Origin: Paraburkholderia ultramafica
GTDB taxonomy: Bacteria; Pseudomonadota; Gammaproteobacteria; Burkholderiales; Burkholderiaceae
Assembly: GCF_902859915.1 (NCBI RefSeq)
Contig: NZ_CADIKK010000011.1
Location: 148,880-212,879, forward strand
DNA length: 64,000 nt
Direction of reading: 5' to 3'
Shown: positions 45,179 to 54,783 of the stretch, in pieces
Numbering within the stretch: the first letter of the stretch is position 1
Layout: the number at the start of each line of letters is the position of its first letter
Position numbers and translations under genes: made by a program
Notes under the pieces: model-generated
Told to the model about the DNA's origin: nothing
The model's input: the letters and a program-made list of their open reading frames with translations, nothing else
Databases searched by the model: none

Positions 45179-48100
45179 TCAGGAATCGGCTACCGTATCG
45201 GCGCTCTCGGCATGACGCAGCTTGCGCGTGACTTCATCGAGCTTGTCGCCAAGCAGGCGCCGTACCGCCACGTAGAATGCCGGAATCAGCAAGAGACCCA
45301 AGAACGTGGCAAACAGCATGCCACCGATCACGCCCGTGCCGATCTCATGACGCGACGCGGCACCCGCCCCGCTGGACAGCACCAGCGGCAATACACCGAC
45401 GATGAAAGCCATCGATGTCATCAGAATGGGCCTGAAACGCTGCTTCGCCGCGTTCGTTACCGCCTCGAAAAGCGTCATACCCCGCGCCTGGCCATCGACG
45501 GCGAACTCGATGATTAGAATCGCGTTCTTTGCTGCAAGCCCGATCACCGTGACCATGCCGATCTTGAAGTAGATATCGTTGGGCACCTTGAACAGATGGC
45601 AGAACACCGACATTCCCAACAGGCCCAGCGGCACGGTCAACAGCACCGCAACGGGGATAGACCAGCTCTCGTAAAGCGCCGCGAGACAAAGGAACACCAC
45701 CACAATCGACAACGCCATCAACGCCATCGCCGAATTTCCCGCGAGGAGCTCCTGGTAGGACTGGCCGGTCCAATCCGAGGCAAAACCTGCCGGCAGCGAC
45801 TTGTCGACAATGTTGTCAAGAATCTGCATCGCCTGGCCGGTGGAGTACCCTGGCGCCGGCATGCCCACGATCTCGACCGCCGAATAGCCGTTGTAGCGCG
45901 GAAGTGCCTGCGGGCCGAGATCCCACTTTGCCTTCACTACACTCGAGAGCGGCACCATGTTGTACGGACTGATAGCGCTGTTGCGCACCGATGGATTGAC
46001 AGGGCTCAACGCACCGCTCACGCCGGCGGCGGCGCCGCTGGAACCAGACGACGTGCCCGTCACGCCGCTCGGGGTGTAGATGTGCCCCAGGGCGTCTAGC
46101 CCCATCCGGAACGGCGAATCGGCCTGGAGGAACACGCGCTTCACACGTCCGCCGTAGGTGAATTCATTCACGTAGACGGGCGCGAGGTCCATTTGAATAC
46201 TGTTATAGACATCAGGCAACGACAGACCCATCGATTGCGCCTGAACGCGGTCCACGGCCAGCTGAAGCTGTGGCGCCTCCGGCAACGAATTTGGCCGAAC
46301 GCCGAAGAGCCTCGGATCCTGGCTCGCTACCGACAGCAATTTGCCTTGCGCCTGCGCGAGCTCGGCCCTTGATTGGCCATTGCGCGCTTGCAGGTACATA
46401 TCGACGCCGGCAAACTGGCTCATTCCGCGTATGGTGGGCAGGTTGGTAACGAAGATCCTCGCGCCGTCGATGCCGTGCAGTATCTTGTTGGCCTGCGGGA
46501 TCAACTGCATCGCGCTTTGCGAACGTTTGCTCCAATCGGTGAGCTTGATGAATGCCATGCCGACGTTTTCGCTTTGACCGACGAAGCTGAATCCTTCGAC
46601 TGCCAGGACGCCGTCGATGTCCTTGCCGATCGGGCTCTTCTTGAGCCTTCCGTCGATTTCGTCCATGACCTCCTGTGTACGCGGCAGCGTCGCGCCAGAA
46701 GGCAGATTGACAATCGCCAGCATGAAACCTTGGTCCTCATCGGGAACGAACGCCGTCGGCAGGTGCGTGTAAAGAACGCCGGCCAGCGCGGAAAGTGCAA
46801 CGAACAGAATCATCCAGCGCGGCGTGCGTCGGACAATCCGGCCGACGCTGGCCACATACAAGTTACCGAACCGGTCGAACCCCCGGTTGAACCATTGAAA
46901 GACGAAGTTCGAGGTTGCATGATGCGAAGGTTTGAGGATCGCAGCACAAAGCGACGGCGTGAAGGACAACGCGAGGAATGCAGAGAACACCATCGATACG
47001 GCGATTGTCAGCGCGAACTGCGAATAGATCATGCCGGTAGCACCCGGCTGCATCGCGGACGGTACGAACACCGCAGCCAGCACCACCGTGATCGCGACGA
47101 TCGCCCCCGAGATCTGGCCCATGGCCTTACGCGTGGCCGCTCTGGCACTGAGACCTTCCTCACGCATGAGGTGCTCGACGTTCTCGATCACGACGATCGC
47201 GTCGTCCACCACGATGCCGATGGCGAGAACCATCCCGAACAGGTCGAGCTGGTTCAGCGAGAAGTGCAGCAGCGACAGACCGATAAACGTGCCGAGCAAC
47301 GCAACCGGAATGACGAGAGTCGGAATGATGGTGGCCCGGACGTTCTGCAGAAAGAGCAGCATCACGAAGAACACGACGATGATCGCCTCGACGAGCGTAT
47401 GCACGACGTCGGTGATCGAGGCCGTGATAAACGGCGTCGTATCGTACGGAACGGTCCATGTGACACCGGGAGGGAAGTCGCGAGCCAGTGTCGCCATTTC
47501 GGCCTTGACGGCCTTGGCCACGTCGAGCGCATTCGCACCTGGCAGCAGGTAGACGCCCATGTCGCCCGCAGCTTTGCCGTTGTAGGCGGCGGAGGTGCCG
47601 TAGCTTTGCGCGCCGAAGCTGACGCGCGCGACGTCGCTCAGCCGAACAACGCTGCCATCGTTGTTCGTCCGCAGGATGATGTCGCGAAACTGCTGCAGCG
47701 AGGAAAACAGCTTGTCGCCCGATACCGTTGCCGTGAAGACCTGGCCATTGACGGCGGGATCTGCTCCCAGCGAACCGGTTGCGAACTCGGCGTTTTGAGC
47801 CTGGACGGCGCTCATCACCTGCGAAGTCGAAAGACCGTAGCCTTGCAGCTTGTCGGGATTGACCCAGATCCGCAAAGCGTATTCCGAGCCCAGCATGAAA
47901 GTATTGCCCACGCCGTTGATACGGCCAATGACGGGCTGTATCTGCGAGGCAATGATGTCGCTGAGGCGCGCCGTATCGACGGCAGGATTGCTCGATTGCA
48001 AGCTGACGAAAAGAAGAATGTCGGCGCTCGCCTTCGCTACGACGATGCCCTCCTGCGTCACCTCGGGCGGCAGCAGCGGCTGCGCGAGCGCCACCTTGTT

Positions 48101-48424
48101 CTGCACCTGCACCTGTGCGATGTCCGGGTTGGTTCCAGGCGCGAAGCTCAACGTGATGGTGGCTGTCCCGTTGCCATTGGAGGTCGAGCTGAAGTACAGC
48201 AGGTTGTCAATGCCGGTCAGTTGCTGCTCGATCACCTGCGTGACCGTCGATTCCATCGTCGAGGCGTTGGCGCCCGGATAGGTTGCCGTCACGGTCACCT
48301 GGGGTGGAGCAATGTCCGGATAAGAATCAACTCCGAGATGCTGCAGAGAAATCGCACCGAACAGGCAGATGAGAATTGGGATCACCCAGGCAAAGACTGG
48401 ACGATCGATAAAGAAACGTGACAT
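45179..48424 (-). CDS. RND multidrug efflux pump, inner-membrane transporter (HAE1/AcrB type)
   Basis: 1081 aa. Start MSRFFIDRPVFAWVIPILIC is standard for AcrB/MexB. The helix-4 proton relay pair is seen in LAIGIVVDDAIVVIENVEHL, and MTSMAFIVGVLPLVLSSGAG, AASRHEIGTGVIGGMLFATF follow near the C-terminal helices. Two large periplasmic loops lie between helices 1-2 and 7-8. Together with the adaptor (48437) and channel (49715) it forms a tripartite proton-driven exporter. It is 20-30 aa longer than AcrB because of small insertions such as a Gly/Ser/Ala-rich stretch (TGTSSGSSGAAAGVSG). Confidence 0.96.
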   Translation of the reverse strand: MSRFFIDRPVFAWVIPILICLFGAISLQHLGVDSYPDIAPPQVTVTATYPGANASTMESTVTQVIEQQLTGIDNLLYFSSTSNGNGTATITLSFAPGTNPDIAQVQVQNKVALAQPLLPPEVTQEGIVVAKASADILLFVSLQSSNPAVDTARLSDIIASQIQPVIGRINGVGNTFMLGSEYALRIWVNPDKLQGYGLSTSQVMSAVQAQNAEFATGSLGADPAVNGQVFTATVSGDKLFSSLQQFRDIILRTNNDGSVVRLSDVARVSFGAQSYGTSAAYNGKAAGDMGVYLLPGANALDVAKAVKAEMATLARDFPPGVTWTVPYDTTPFITASITDVVHTLVEAIIVVFFVMLLFLQNVRATIIPTLVIPVALLGTFIGLSLLHFSLNQLDLFGMVLAIGIVVDDAIVVIENVEHLMREEGLSARAATRKAMGQISGAIVAITVVLAAVFVPSAMQPGATGMIYSQFALTIAVSMVFSAFLALSFTPSLCAAILKPSHHATSNFVFQWFNRGFDRFGNLYVASVGRIVRRTPRWMILFVALSALAGVLYTHLPTAFVPDEDQGFMLAIVNLPSGATLPRTQEVMDEIDGRLKKSPIGKDIDGVLAVEGFSFVGQSENVGMAFIKLTDWSKRSQSAMQLIPQANKILHGIDGARIFVTNLPTIRGMSQFAGVDMYLQARNGQSRAELAQAQGKLLSVASQDPRLFGVRPNSLPEAPQLQLAVDRVQAQSMGLSLPDVYNSIQMDLAPVYVNEFTYGGRVKRVFLQADSPFRMGLDALGHIYTPSGVTGTSSGSSGAAAGVSGALSPVNPSVRNSAISPYNMVPLSSVVKAKWDLGPQALPRYNGYSAVEIVGMPAPGYSTGQAMQILDNIVDKSLPAGFASDWTGQSYQELLAGNSAMALMALSIVVVFLCLAALYESWSIPVAVLLTVPLGLLGMSVFCHLFKVPNDIYFKIGMVTVIGLAAKNAILIIEFAVDGQARGMTLFEAVTNAAKQRFRPILMTSMAFIVGVLPLVLSSGAGAASRHEIGTGVIGGMLFATFLGLLLIPAFYVAVRRLLGDKLDEVTRKLRHAESADTVADS

Positions 48425-48436
48425 GAAGCCTCCCTA

Positions 48437-49651
48437 CTAACTGCGGCCGGCACGATGGCCGCCCGATGACTGAACCGGGCGGCTCTGCGATAACCTGGTG
48501 TCCTTGTCGGTACCCCGCCACGGCGTGGCTTTGGCGAGCATCCCCTCGCGCACGCTCTGCACACCTGTGACGATCACGCGATCGCCGGCCGCCAGCCCAC
48601 CCGTGACAATCCAGTCGCTACCGTGGCTATCGTTGGTATCGACATCCTTGCGGACCACCTTGCCATCGGCGCCCACCACCATCGCGTAGGAACCGACGGT
48701 GTCGCGCTGTATCGCTTGCTGGGGAACCAGATACACATCGTTACGCTGGCCGAGGTCAACATCGAGCGATACATACATGCCCGGCAGCAGTTGATGCTGC
48801 GGGTTGGGTATCTGCGCGCGCAGGCTGACCGCACCCGTGGTCGCGTTCACGGATACATCGGTGAAGTCCAGCGTGCCTTGCTGATCGTATGGCGTGCCGT
48901 TGGGCAGGATGACCTGAACGGTGGTCTTGTTTTGCGCGGCGAGCGCGACATCACCTTTGCTTTGGGCCTGCTTCAGCGTGATCAGATCGGCGGCGCTGAT
49001 CGTGAAGTTCACGTAGAGCGGACCGATCTGTTCCACCGTGGCGAGCAATGTGCCGCCAGAACCAGCATCGGTCGTGCCGTTGCCAACTACCGCACCGGCG
49101 GTGACCTGTTGCTGTCCGGCAATGCCGGTAATGGGCGACGTCACCTTCGTATAACCGAGATTCACGCGCGCGCCTTCGACGGCGGCCTCGTCGGCCTTGA
49201 CCTTGGCCGCAGCACTGCGTTGCGCCGCGTCGGCATCGTCCACCGTCTGTTGCGAGACGGAGCCGATCGGCAACAGCTTGTGATAACGGTCGGCAGTGAC
49301 GCGATCGTTCACGTAGGTCGCCTGGTCTTGGGCGAGCGTGGCGAGATCGGTGTTGAGCACCGTCTGGTAATAGGCGGGATCGATCTCGAACAGCGTCTGC
49401 CCTGCCTTGACCTCACTGCCCTCCGTATAGAGGCGCTTCACCAGCACGCCCGAAACCCGCGCTGTGACATTAGCGCTGTAATAGGCAGACAAGCGTCCGA
49501 CGAAGCTGCGGGTCAGCGGTACGTTGCTGGGTTCGGCTTCCATGACGCCGACCTGCGCCGCAGGTGGCGCCGGCGGCGGATCGTTCTTGCCGCAGCCGAA
49601 AAGTGCCAGAAGGCCGATGGAGATAATGGATGAGCGAAGAAGTAGTGACAT
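48437..49651 (-). CDS. RND efflux periplasmic adaptor (AcrA/MexA type)
   Basis: 404 aa. Signal and lipobox LFGC (MSLLLRSSIISIGLLALFGC), lipoyl half-motifs SANVTARVSGVLVKRLYTEG and GYTKVTSPITGIAGQQQVTA, helical hairpin between them, beta-barrel with TLDFTDVSVNATTGAVSLRA, and the membrane-proximal domain near YLVPQQAIQRDTVGSYAMVV. 12 bp upstream of the pump gene. Confidence 0.95.
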   Translation of the reverse strand: MSLLLRSSIISIGLLALFGCGKNDPPPAPPAAQVGVMEAEPSNVPLTRSFVGRLSAYYSANVTARVSGVLVKRLYTEGSEVKAGQTLFEIDPAYYQTVLNTDLATLAQDQATYVNDRVTADRYHKLLPIGSVSQQTVDDADAAQRSAAAKVKADEAAVEGARVNLGYTKVTSPITGIAGQQQVTAGAVVGNGTTDAGSGGTLLATVEQIGPLYVNFTISAADLITLKQAQSKGDVALAAQNKTTVQVILPNGTPYDQQGTLDFTDVSVNATTGAVSLRAQIPNPQHQLLPGMYVSLDVDLGQRNDVYLVPQQAIQRDTVGSYAMVVGADGKVVRKDVDTNDSHGSDWIVTGGLAAGDRVIVTGVQSVREGMLAKATPWRGTDKDTRLSQSRPVQSSGGHRAGRS

Positions 49652-49714
49652 TATTGAAACCGTGCGAGCAAGAACGGGGAAAGGGAACAGCGCTCAAACC
49701 TGCCGAGCATGCTG

Positions 49715-51244
49715 TCAGCGGCTGCTTCTGGACGAAGCCACGACGTCGGCAGGAGACTCGTTTGCTTCGTCCCATCGCCATCCTCCACCCAGGTTTTTGA
49801 TCAGCGTCACGCTGCTCAGCGCTAGCGACGCCTGCGTGTCCGCGAGGTTCTGTTGAGCCAGCAGCAACGTGAGTTGCTGACTCAAGAGATTTTGTCTGCT
49901 TGCGGTCCCGAACTGGAACTGCGCCTGCTCGCTCTCGAAGAGTCGCTTGTTGCGCTGATAGATATCCGCGAACGCACGTTCCTGTTGTGCAAGATGGTTC
50001 CAGGAGGACAGGCTGTCCTCTACACTTTCGAATGCGGACAGCACCGCCTGGCGATACGCTGCCACCGCCTCGTCGTACGTCGCGCGAGCTTCGTGCATGG
50101 CCGCCGTTCGGGCGCCTCCGTCAAAAATCGTCCCCGCCAGTTCGGGGCCGAGCGTCCAGAAGCGGTTTGGCACAGAGAAGAGATTGGCGAGCGAGCTATG
50201 CTGGAATCCGCCTTGTGCCGACAGTGTCAGGGTCGGGAAGAACGCCGCCTGGGCCACGCCGATCTTCGCGTTGGCCGATGCCGCCGTGCGCTCGGCGCTC
50301 ACGACGTCATAACGCCGTTCGAGCAATTGCGAAGGCAATGAAAGTGGAACGGCTGGGGCGACGAACGCATAGTGCGGGTCGGGCGCAATCGAAAAATTGC
50401 CGGGCGGCACGCCGATCAAGACCGCGATGGCATGCTCATACTGTTCGCGTGACGTTTGCGTCGACTGAAGATCGGCGATGACAAGCTCGAGCGTGTCCTG
50501 CGCGGCCAGCACGCTGTCGCTCGACGACTCGCCTTGTGCGTAACTCGCCCTCACCATATCCAGAATGCCGGCATCGATCCGCTTTTGTTGCTCGAGCAGA
50601 TCGATATCGACATCCGCCCGGCGCAGTCCGAAGTAATCGGCCGCAACGCTTGCGGCAACCGACAGACGCTGCCCGGCCAATTGCGCGTCGCTAGCCTGCG
50701 CACTCGCCTTGCTCGATTCGATCTCGCGGCGGATTTGCCCCCATAGGTCGAGCTCCCAGCTGGCGGCGGCGTCCGCAGTGACGGTGTTGTGCACACCGGA
50801 ATTCAAAGCGCCGCCATTTGCCGCGACTGCGCCGGCACCCGCTCCCGCACGCGAACCCGAGATACCGGCCGAGATCGTCGGAAAGAGGCCCGCGGTATTG
50901 GCGGCCACCGTGGCTTGCGCCAGCCGGTACGCCGCTTCCGCTTGCGCGACCGATTGATTGGCCTTGAGCGCCTCTTGCACAAGGTGCGTCAGCGTATCGT
51001 CGTGGTAGTCGAGCCACCACTTGCCAGGGAGGGTCGCTTTGGGATCGACTTGTGCCCGCTGCCACTCGACGCCCTCCTTGAAGCTTGTAGGGATATCGAT
51101 CGTCGGCTTGCGGTAGTCCGGCCCCACCGCGCAACCCGCGGTCATCAGCGCCGCGGCAACCGCGCAACCGCAAAGCACGACACGCCGGAAAGCGCGCCTG
51201 CGGCGTCGCGGAGCGCCATCGCGCAAGCTGCATGGAACATTCAT
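49715..51244 (-). CDS. RND efflux outer-membrane channel (OprM/NodT lipoprotein)
   Basis: 509 aa. Arg-rich leader and lipobox MTAGC at about residue 38, then AVGPDYRKPTIDIPTSF; two OEP domains (SWELDLWGQIRREIESSKAS, KIGVAQAAFFPTLTLSAQGG). First gene of the channel-adaptor-pump-repressor operon, an order less usual than adaptor-pump-channel; 63 bp separate it from the adaptor. It is divergent from the LysR at 51509. Confidence 0.94.
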   Translation of the reverse strand: MNVPCSLRDGAPRRRRRAFRRVVLCGCAVAAALMTAGCAVGPDYRKPTIDIPTSFKEGVEWQRAQVDPKATLPGKWWLDYHDDTLTHLVQEALKANQSVAQAEAAYRLAQATVAANTAGLFPTISAGISGSRAGAGAGAVAANGGALNSGVHNTVTADAAASWELDLWGQIRREIESSKASAQASDAQLAGQRLSVAASVAADYFGLRRADVDIDLLEQQKRIDAGILDMVRASYAQGESSSDSVLAAQDTLELVIADLQSTQTSREQYEHAIAVLIGVPPGNFSIAPDPHYAFVAPAVPLSLPSQLLERRYDVVSAERTAASANAKIGVAQAAFFPTLTLSAQGGFQHSSLANLFSVPNRFWTLGPELAGTIFDGGARTAAMHEARATYDEAVAAYRQAVLSAFESVEDSLSSWNHLAQQERAFADIYQRNKRLFESEQAQFQFGTASRQNLLSQQLTLLLAQQNLADTQASLALSSVTLIKNLGGGWRWDEANESPADVVASSRSSR

Positions 51245-51508
51245 GGTTAACCTGCTCGTAAAGGTCGCCCGAAAGGCGAGTTGGCGCGACCGGCGAGTCA
51301 GGGAGCGACGACGATGCCCGGTGTGCCGCCATCGGTCTTGATCGCCGATGCAAACACGCGCCGCGAGGACGTGTCAGGGACGCTCGTCGACGAGCAAGCC
51401 TGCGTTCGCCGTCGTGAGTTTTCAAGCGACAGGATCGCCTGTTCACAGGCGGATGTACAATAGATTGAATTGACAGATTGATCAGTTAATCTGATCGTTG
51501 GAGTTGAC
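51245..51508. promoter_or_regulatory. Divergent control region between the RND operon and LysR
   Basis: 264 bp carrying the dyad ACAGGATCGCCTGT (51429-51442) and GATCAG/CTGATC (51480-51485, 51491-51496; spacer TTAAT), the latter 13 bp before the LysR start. Both are shared with 41693-41760. This region must contain the promoters of the efflux operon and of the LysR gene. Confidence 0.55.
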
Positions 51509-52429
51509 ATGGACCTTCGGCATCTACGCTATTTCGTTGCTGTCGCAGAAGAAGAGCATTTCGGACGCGCGGCAGAACGCCTCCACATCGTGCAGCCCGC
51601 ATTGAGCATGCAGATTCGTTCGCTGGAGGAGGAACTCGGCGGGGCGCTTTTCCAGCGCACCAGTCGGCGCGTGGTCCTGACCGAGGCCGGCAGCATTTTG
51701 CTTGCGGATGCGCGGCGTCTGCTTGCGCAAGCCGACCGGGTGCGTTCGGACGTCCAGCGTTCGCTGAAGGGTGAAATCGGCAGTGTGCGAATCGGCTTTG
51801 TTGGATCCGCCGCGTACGGCGGCGAACTGATAGAGGACTTGCGGCGCTTTCGTCAGCTTTACCCGGAAGTGGAAGTGCACCTGGACGAAGTCGCACCGCA
51901 ACAACTGGCCGAGGCATTGCTCAACGGCGAATTGGACGTCACCTATAGCCCGAGCGTCTTGCTGGCCGATGATTCGCGATTTCGTGCAGAGCGCGTGGGG
52001 CGCTGGTCACTCGCCGTCGCCGTGGCGGACGACCATCCGCTCGCTTCGAAACGACGTGTCTCGGCGCGGGACCTGCAAGCTGAGCAAATCCTCCTCCCCG
52101 TGACCGAGAAAGATGGGGAGGGATCCGTGGCGCTGGTGCGTACGATTCTGGGTGACGATGTTCGCATCATCGAAAGCGCATCGAGCACGAATGCTCTGTT
52201 CGCCATGGTGGCTGCCGGACTGGGAATCGCGGTGATTCCCGCTGTGCTCTCCAAGATGGCGATGCCCGGATTGAGCATACAGCCACTCTCCGGCGTCTCC
52301 AATTTCACAGACCTCGTCCGATTCAGTCGGGCCGACGAGACAAGTGGCGCGGTGCGCGCCTATATGGACTGTGCACGCAGCCTGAAAGGCGCCCCCGCGT
52401 TCAAGCCTCGCACGACTTCGGATCACTGA
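51509..52429 (+). CDS. LysR-type transcriptional regulator, intact copy
   Basis: 306 aa. Start at 51509 ([20 protein letters not shown]) follows GGAG. Helix-turn-helix then [20 protein letters not shown]; effector domain KGEIGSVRIGFVGSAAYGGE to VIPAVLSKMAMPGLSIQPLS. BenM/CatM-type branch. It is divergent from the RND operon and convergent with the HD-domain gene (7-bp overlap). Codons from about 20 onward lie in the tandem duplication and are repeated at 53333-54196. Confidence 0.94.
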   Translation: MDLRHLRYFVAVAEEEHFGRAAERLHIVQPALSMQIRSLEEELGGALFQRTSRRVVLTEAGSILLADARRLLAQADRVRSDVQRSLKGEIGSVRIGFVGSAAYGGELIEDLRRFRQLYPEVEVHLDEVAPQQLAEALLNGELDVTYSPSVLLADDSRFRAERVGRWSLAVAVADDHPLASKRRVSARDLQAEQILLPVTEKDGEGSVALVRTILGDDVRIIESASSTNALFAMVAAGLGIAVIPAVLSKMAMPGLSIQPLSGVSNFTDLVRFSRADETSGAVRAYMDCARSLKGAPAFKPRTTSDH

Positions 52430-53016
52430 CCGTTCGGCTGCATCCTTGCGTATACGCCGGTGCCTTTTGGCTTCGAGAAGACCCGGCGCAACATGGGTTC
52501 GAAGGCCTCCAGCGGCATGGACTCCAGATCGGGATTGAAGGCTGCGCCGTCGTAGAGCGCGCAAAACTCGGCGGTCTGCTTGAAGTACGGGCTGTCGCGA
52601 TGCTCGTCGCGCATGTCCTTGTCCAGGCCCAAATGATGGAAGAAGTAGTATCCCTGGAAGATTCCGTGATGCTTGACCATCCAATGGTTCGCCTCGGACA
52701 CGAACGGCTGAAGAACGACCGCTGCAAAGTCAGGGTGATTGAACGAACCGAGAAGGTCGCCAAGGTCGTGCAGCAAAGCACAAACGACATATTCTTCATC
52801 ACGCCCATCTCGGCAGGCGAGCGTAGCCGTTTGCAGCGAGTGGGTAAGGCGGTCAACGGGAAATCCGCCGAAGTCACCCGCCATCAACCGCATGTGCGCC
52901 ATGATCCGATCGGGCAATCGGGAAACGTGATCGTGGTAGTGCGCCATCAAGGCATGCCAGTCTTCGGCCGTCGAATGGCCGATGTGCGTAAATGTGGGCT
53001 GGTGGTCGGTGTTCAT
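52423..53016 (-). CDS. HD-domain metalloprotein, copy 1
   Basis: 197 aa; ATG 53016 after GGAAGG. Conserved histidine/aspartate set: RLTHSLQTATLACRDGRDEE, VVCALLHDLGDLLGSF, and NHWMVKHHGIFQGYYFFHHL. The third to fifth His and the paired Asp fit HD phosphohydrolases and also the mixed-valent di-iron oxygenases (PhnZ, TmpB, myo-inositol oxygenase group). Which applies cannot be decided here. In the complete operon (copy 2) it is translationally coupled to the dehydrogenase. Copy 1 has lost that upstream gene, so its own promoter or read-through is needed. Confidence 0.85.
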   Translation of the reverse strand: MNTDHQPTFTHIGHSTAEDWHALMAHYHDHVSRLPDRIMAHMRLMAGDFGGFPVDRLTHSLQTATLACRDGRDEEYVVCALLHDLGDLLGSFNHPDFAAVVLQPFVSEANHWMVKHHGIFQGYYFFHHLGLDKDMRDEHRDSPYFKQTAEFCALYDGAAFNPDLESMPLEAFEPMLRRVFSKPKGTGVYARMQPNGQ

Positions 53017-53332
53017 TATGCCTTCCACAACGATTCAGCTCTGGGCTGCCGGTCAGCGGCATTCACCGCCTCGATGAAGTAAGGCGTCAAGGACGCGACA
53101 TCTCGCGAGGCATAGCCGTGCCCTATCGCCTGCATGACCTGAGCCATCGCCGCCTGCATCCCGGGAATCGGAACGTCAAGGGCTGCAGCTTCGGCAGCAA
53201 TCGCGTGCATATCCTTATAGAGACCGGCTACGTCGAATGCAGCGGTCGAATTCCCGCCCAGGATGACTTCTTTTTTCGCCGGCAACATGGCAAGGGCGGC
53301 CGGGCTGTCGATCACTGCCTCGAGCATGAGTT
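53016..53332 (-). pseudogene. Truncated NAD-dependent dehydrogenase (C-terminal fragment)
   Basis: Identical to the last 105 codons of the dehydrogenase at 54783-55694 (SRELMLEAVIDSPAALAMLP to PRAESLWKA). It begins exactly at the duplication junction, with no start codon and no coenzyme-binding domain. It is a by-product of the tandem duplication. Confidence 0.95.
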
Positions 53333-54196
53333 CGCGCGGCAGAACGCCTCCACATCGTGCAGCCCGCATTGAGCATGCAGATTCGTTCGCTGGAGGAGGA
53401 ACTCGGCGGGGCGCTTTTCCAGCGCACCAGTCGGCGCGTGGTCCTGACCGAGGCCGGCAGCATTTTGCTTGCGGATGCGCGGCGTCTGCTTGCGCAAGCC
53501 GACCGGGTGCGTTCGGACGTCCAGCGTTCGCTGAAGGGTGAAATCGGCAGTGTGCGAATCGGCTTTGTTGGATCCGCCGCGTACGGCGGCGAACTGATAG
53601 AGGACTTGCGGCGCTTTCGTCAGCTTTACCCGGAAGTGGAAGTGCACCTGGACGAAGTCGCACCGCAACAACTGGCCGAGGCATTGCTCAACGGCGAATT
53701 GGACGTCACCTATAGCCCGAGCGTCTTGCTGGCCGATGATTCGCGATTTCGTGCAGAGCGCGTGGGGCGCTGGTCACTCGCCGTCGCCGTGGCGGACGAC
53801 CATCCGCTCGCTTCGAAACGACGTGTCTCGGCGCGGGACCTGCAAGCTGAGCAAATCCTCCTCCCCGTGACCGAGAAAGATGGGGAGGGATCCGTGGCGC
53901 TGGTGCGTACGATTCTGGGTGACGATGTTCGCATCATCGAAAGCGCATCGAGCACGAATGCTCTGTTCGCCATGGTGGCTGCCGGACTGGGAATCGCGGT
54001 GATTCCCGCTGTGCTCTCCAAGATGGCGATGCCCGGATTGAGCATACAGCCACTCTCCGGCGTCTCCAATTTCACAGACCTCGTCCGATTCAGTCGGGCC
54101 GACGAGACAAGTGGCGCGGTGCGCGCCTATATGGACTGTGCACGCAGCCTGAAAGGCGCCCCCGCGTTCAAGCCTCGCACGACTTCGGATCACTGA
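53333..54196 (+). pseudogene. 5'-truncated duplicate of the LysR gene
   Basis: Identical to codons 20-306 of the LysR at 51509. The first nineteen codons, including the start and the first DNA-contacting helix, are missing, and the recognition helix region begins only at [15 protein letters not shown] at 53357 could start an effector-only product, but no ribosome-binding site precedes it. Presumed non-functional as a DNA-binding protein. Confidence 0.9.
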
Positions 54197-54783
54197 CCGT
54201 TCGGCTGCATCCTTGCGTATACGCCGGTGCCTTTTGGCTTCGAGAAGACCCGGCGCAACATGGGTTCGAAGGCCTCCAGCGGCATGGACTCCAGATCGGG
54301 ATTGAAGGCTGCGCCGTCGTAGAGCGCGCAAAACTCGGCGGTCTGCTTGAAGTACGGGCTGTCGCGATGCTCGTCGCGCATGTCCTTGTCCAGGCCCAAA
54401 TGATGGAAGAAGTAGTATCCCTGGAAGATTCCGTGATGCTTGACCATCCAATGGTTCGCCTCGGACACGAACGGCTGAAGAACGACCGCTGCAAAGTCAG
54501 GGTGATTGAACGAACCGAGAAGGTCGCCAAGGTCGTGCAGCAAAGCACAAACGACATATTCTTCATCACGCCCATCTCGGCAGGCGAGCGTAGCCGTTTG
54601 CAGCGAGTGGGTAAGGCGGTCAACGGGAAATCCGCCGAAGTCACCCGCCATCAACCGCATGTGCGCCATGATCCGATCGGGCAATCGGGAAACGTGATCG
54701 TGGTAGTGCGCCATCAAGGCATGCCAGTCTTCGGCCGTCGAATGGCCGATGTGCGTAAATGTGGGCTGGTGGTCGGTGTTCAT
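54190..54783 (-). CDS. HD-domain metalloprotein, copy 2 (operon copy)
   Basis: Identical to copy 1 (197 aa, same HSLQTA, LLHDLGD and KHHGIFQGYYFFHH motifs). Here the ATG at 54783 overlaps the TAA of the dehydrogenase (TAATG), so the two are translationally coupled in the order P450-cupin-dehydrogenase-HD. This is probably the parental arrangement, and the tight coupling argues that the HD protein acts in the same pathway as the dehydrogenase. Confidence 0.88.
   Translation of the reverse strand: MNTDHQPTFTHIGHSTAEDWHALMAHYHDHVSRLPDRIMAHMRLMAGDFGGFPVDRLTHSLQTATLACRDGRDEEYVVCALLHDLGDLLGSFNHPDFAAVVLQPFVSEANHWMVKHHGIFQGYYFFHHLGLDKDMRDEHRDSPYFKQTAEFCALYDGAAFNPDLESMPLEAFEPMLRRVFSKPKGTGVYARMQPNGQ

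Noticed and set aside
46373..48421. 682-codon open frame antisense to the RND pump
   Set aside because: It mirrors the pump gene in the opposite strand and gives an Arg/His-rich non-protein-like sequence, typical of GC-rich antisense frames.
53016..53684. Fusion protein of 222 codons containing the dehydrogenase C-terminus
   Set aside because: Its N-terminal half is the antisense of the LysR copy created by the duplication joint.
53357..54196. Second functional LysR
   Set aside because: Lacks the first nineteen codons and a start with a ribosome-binding site; arises from the duplication junction.
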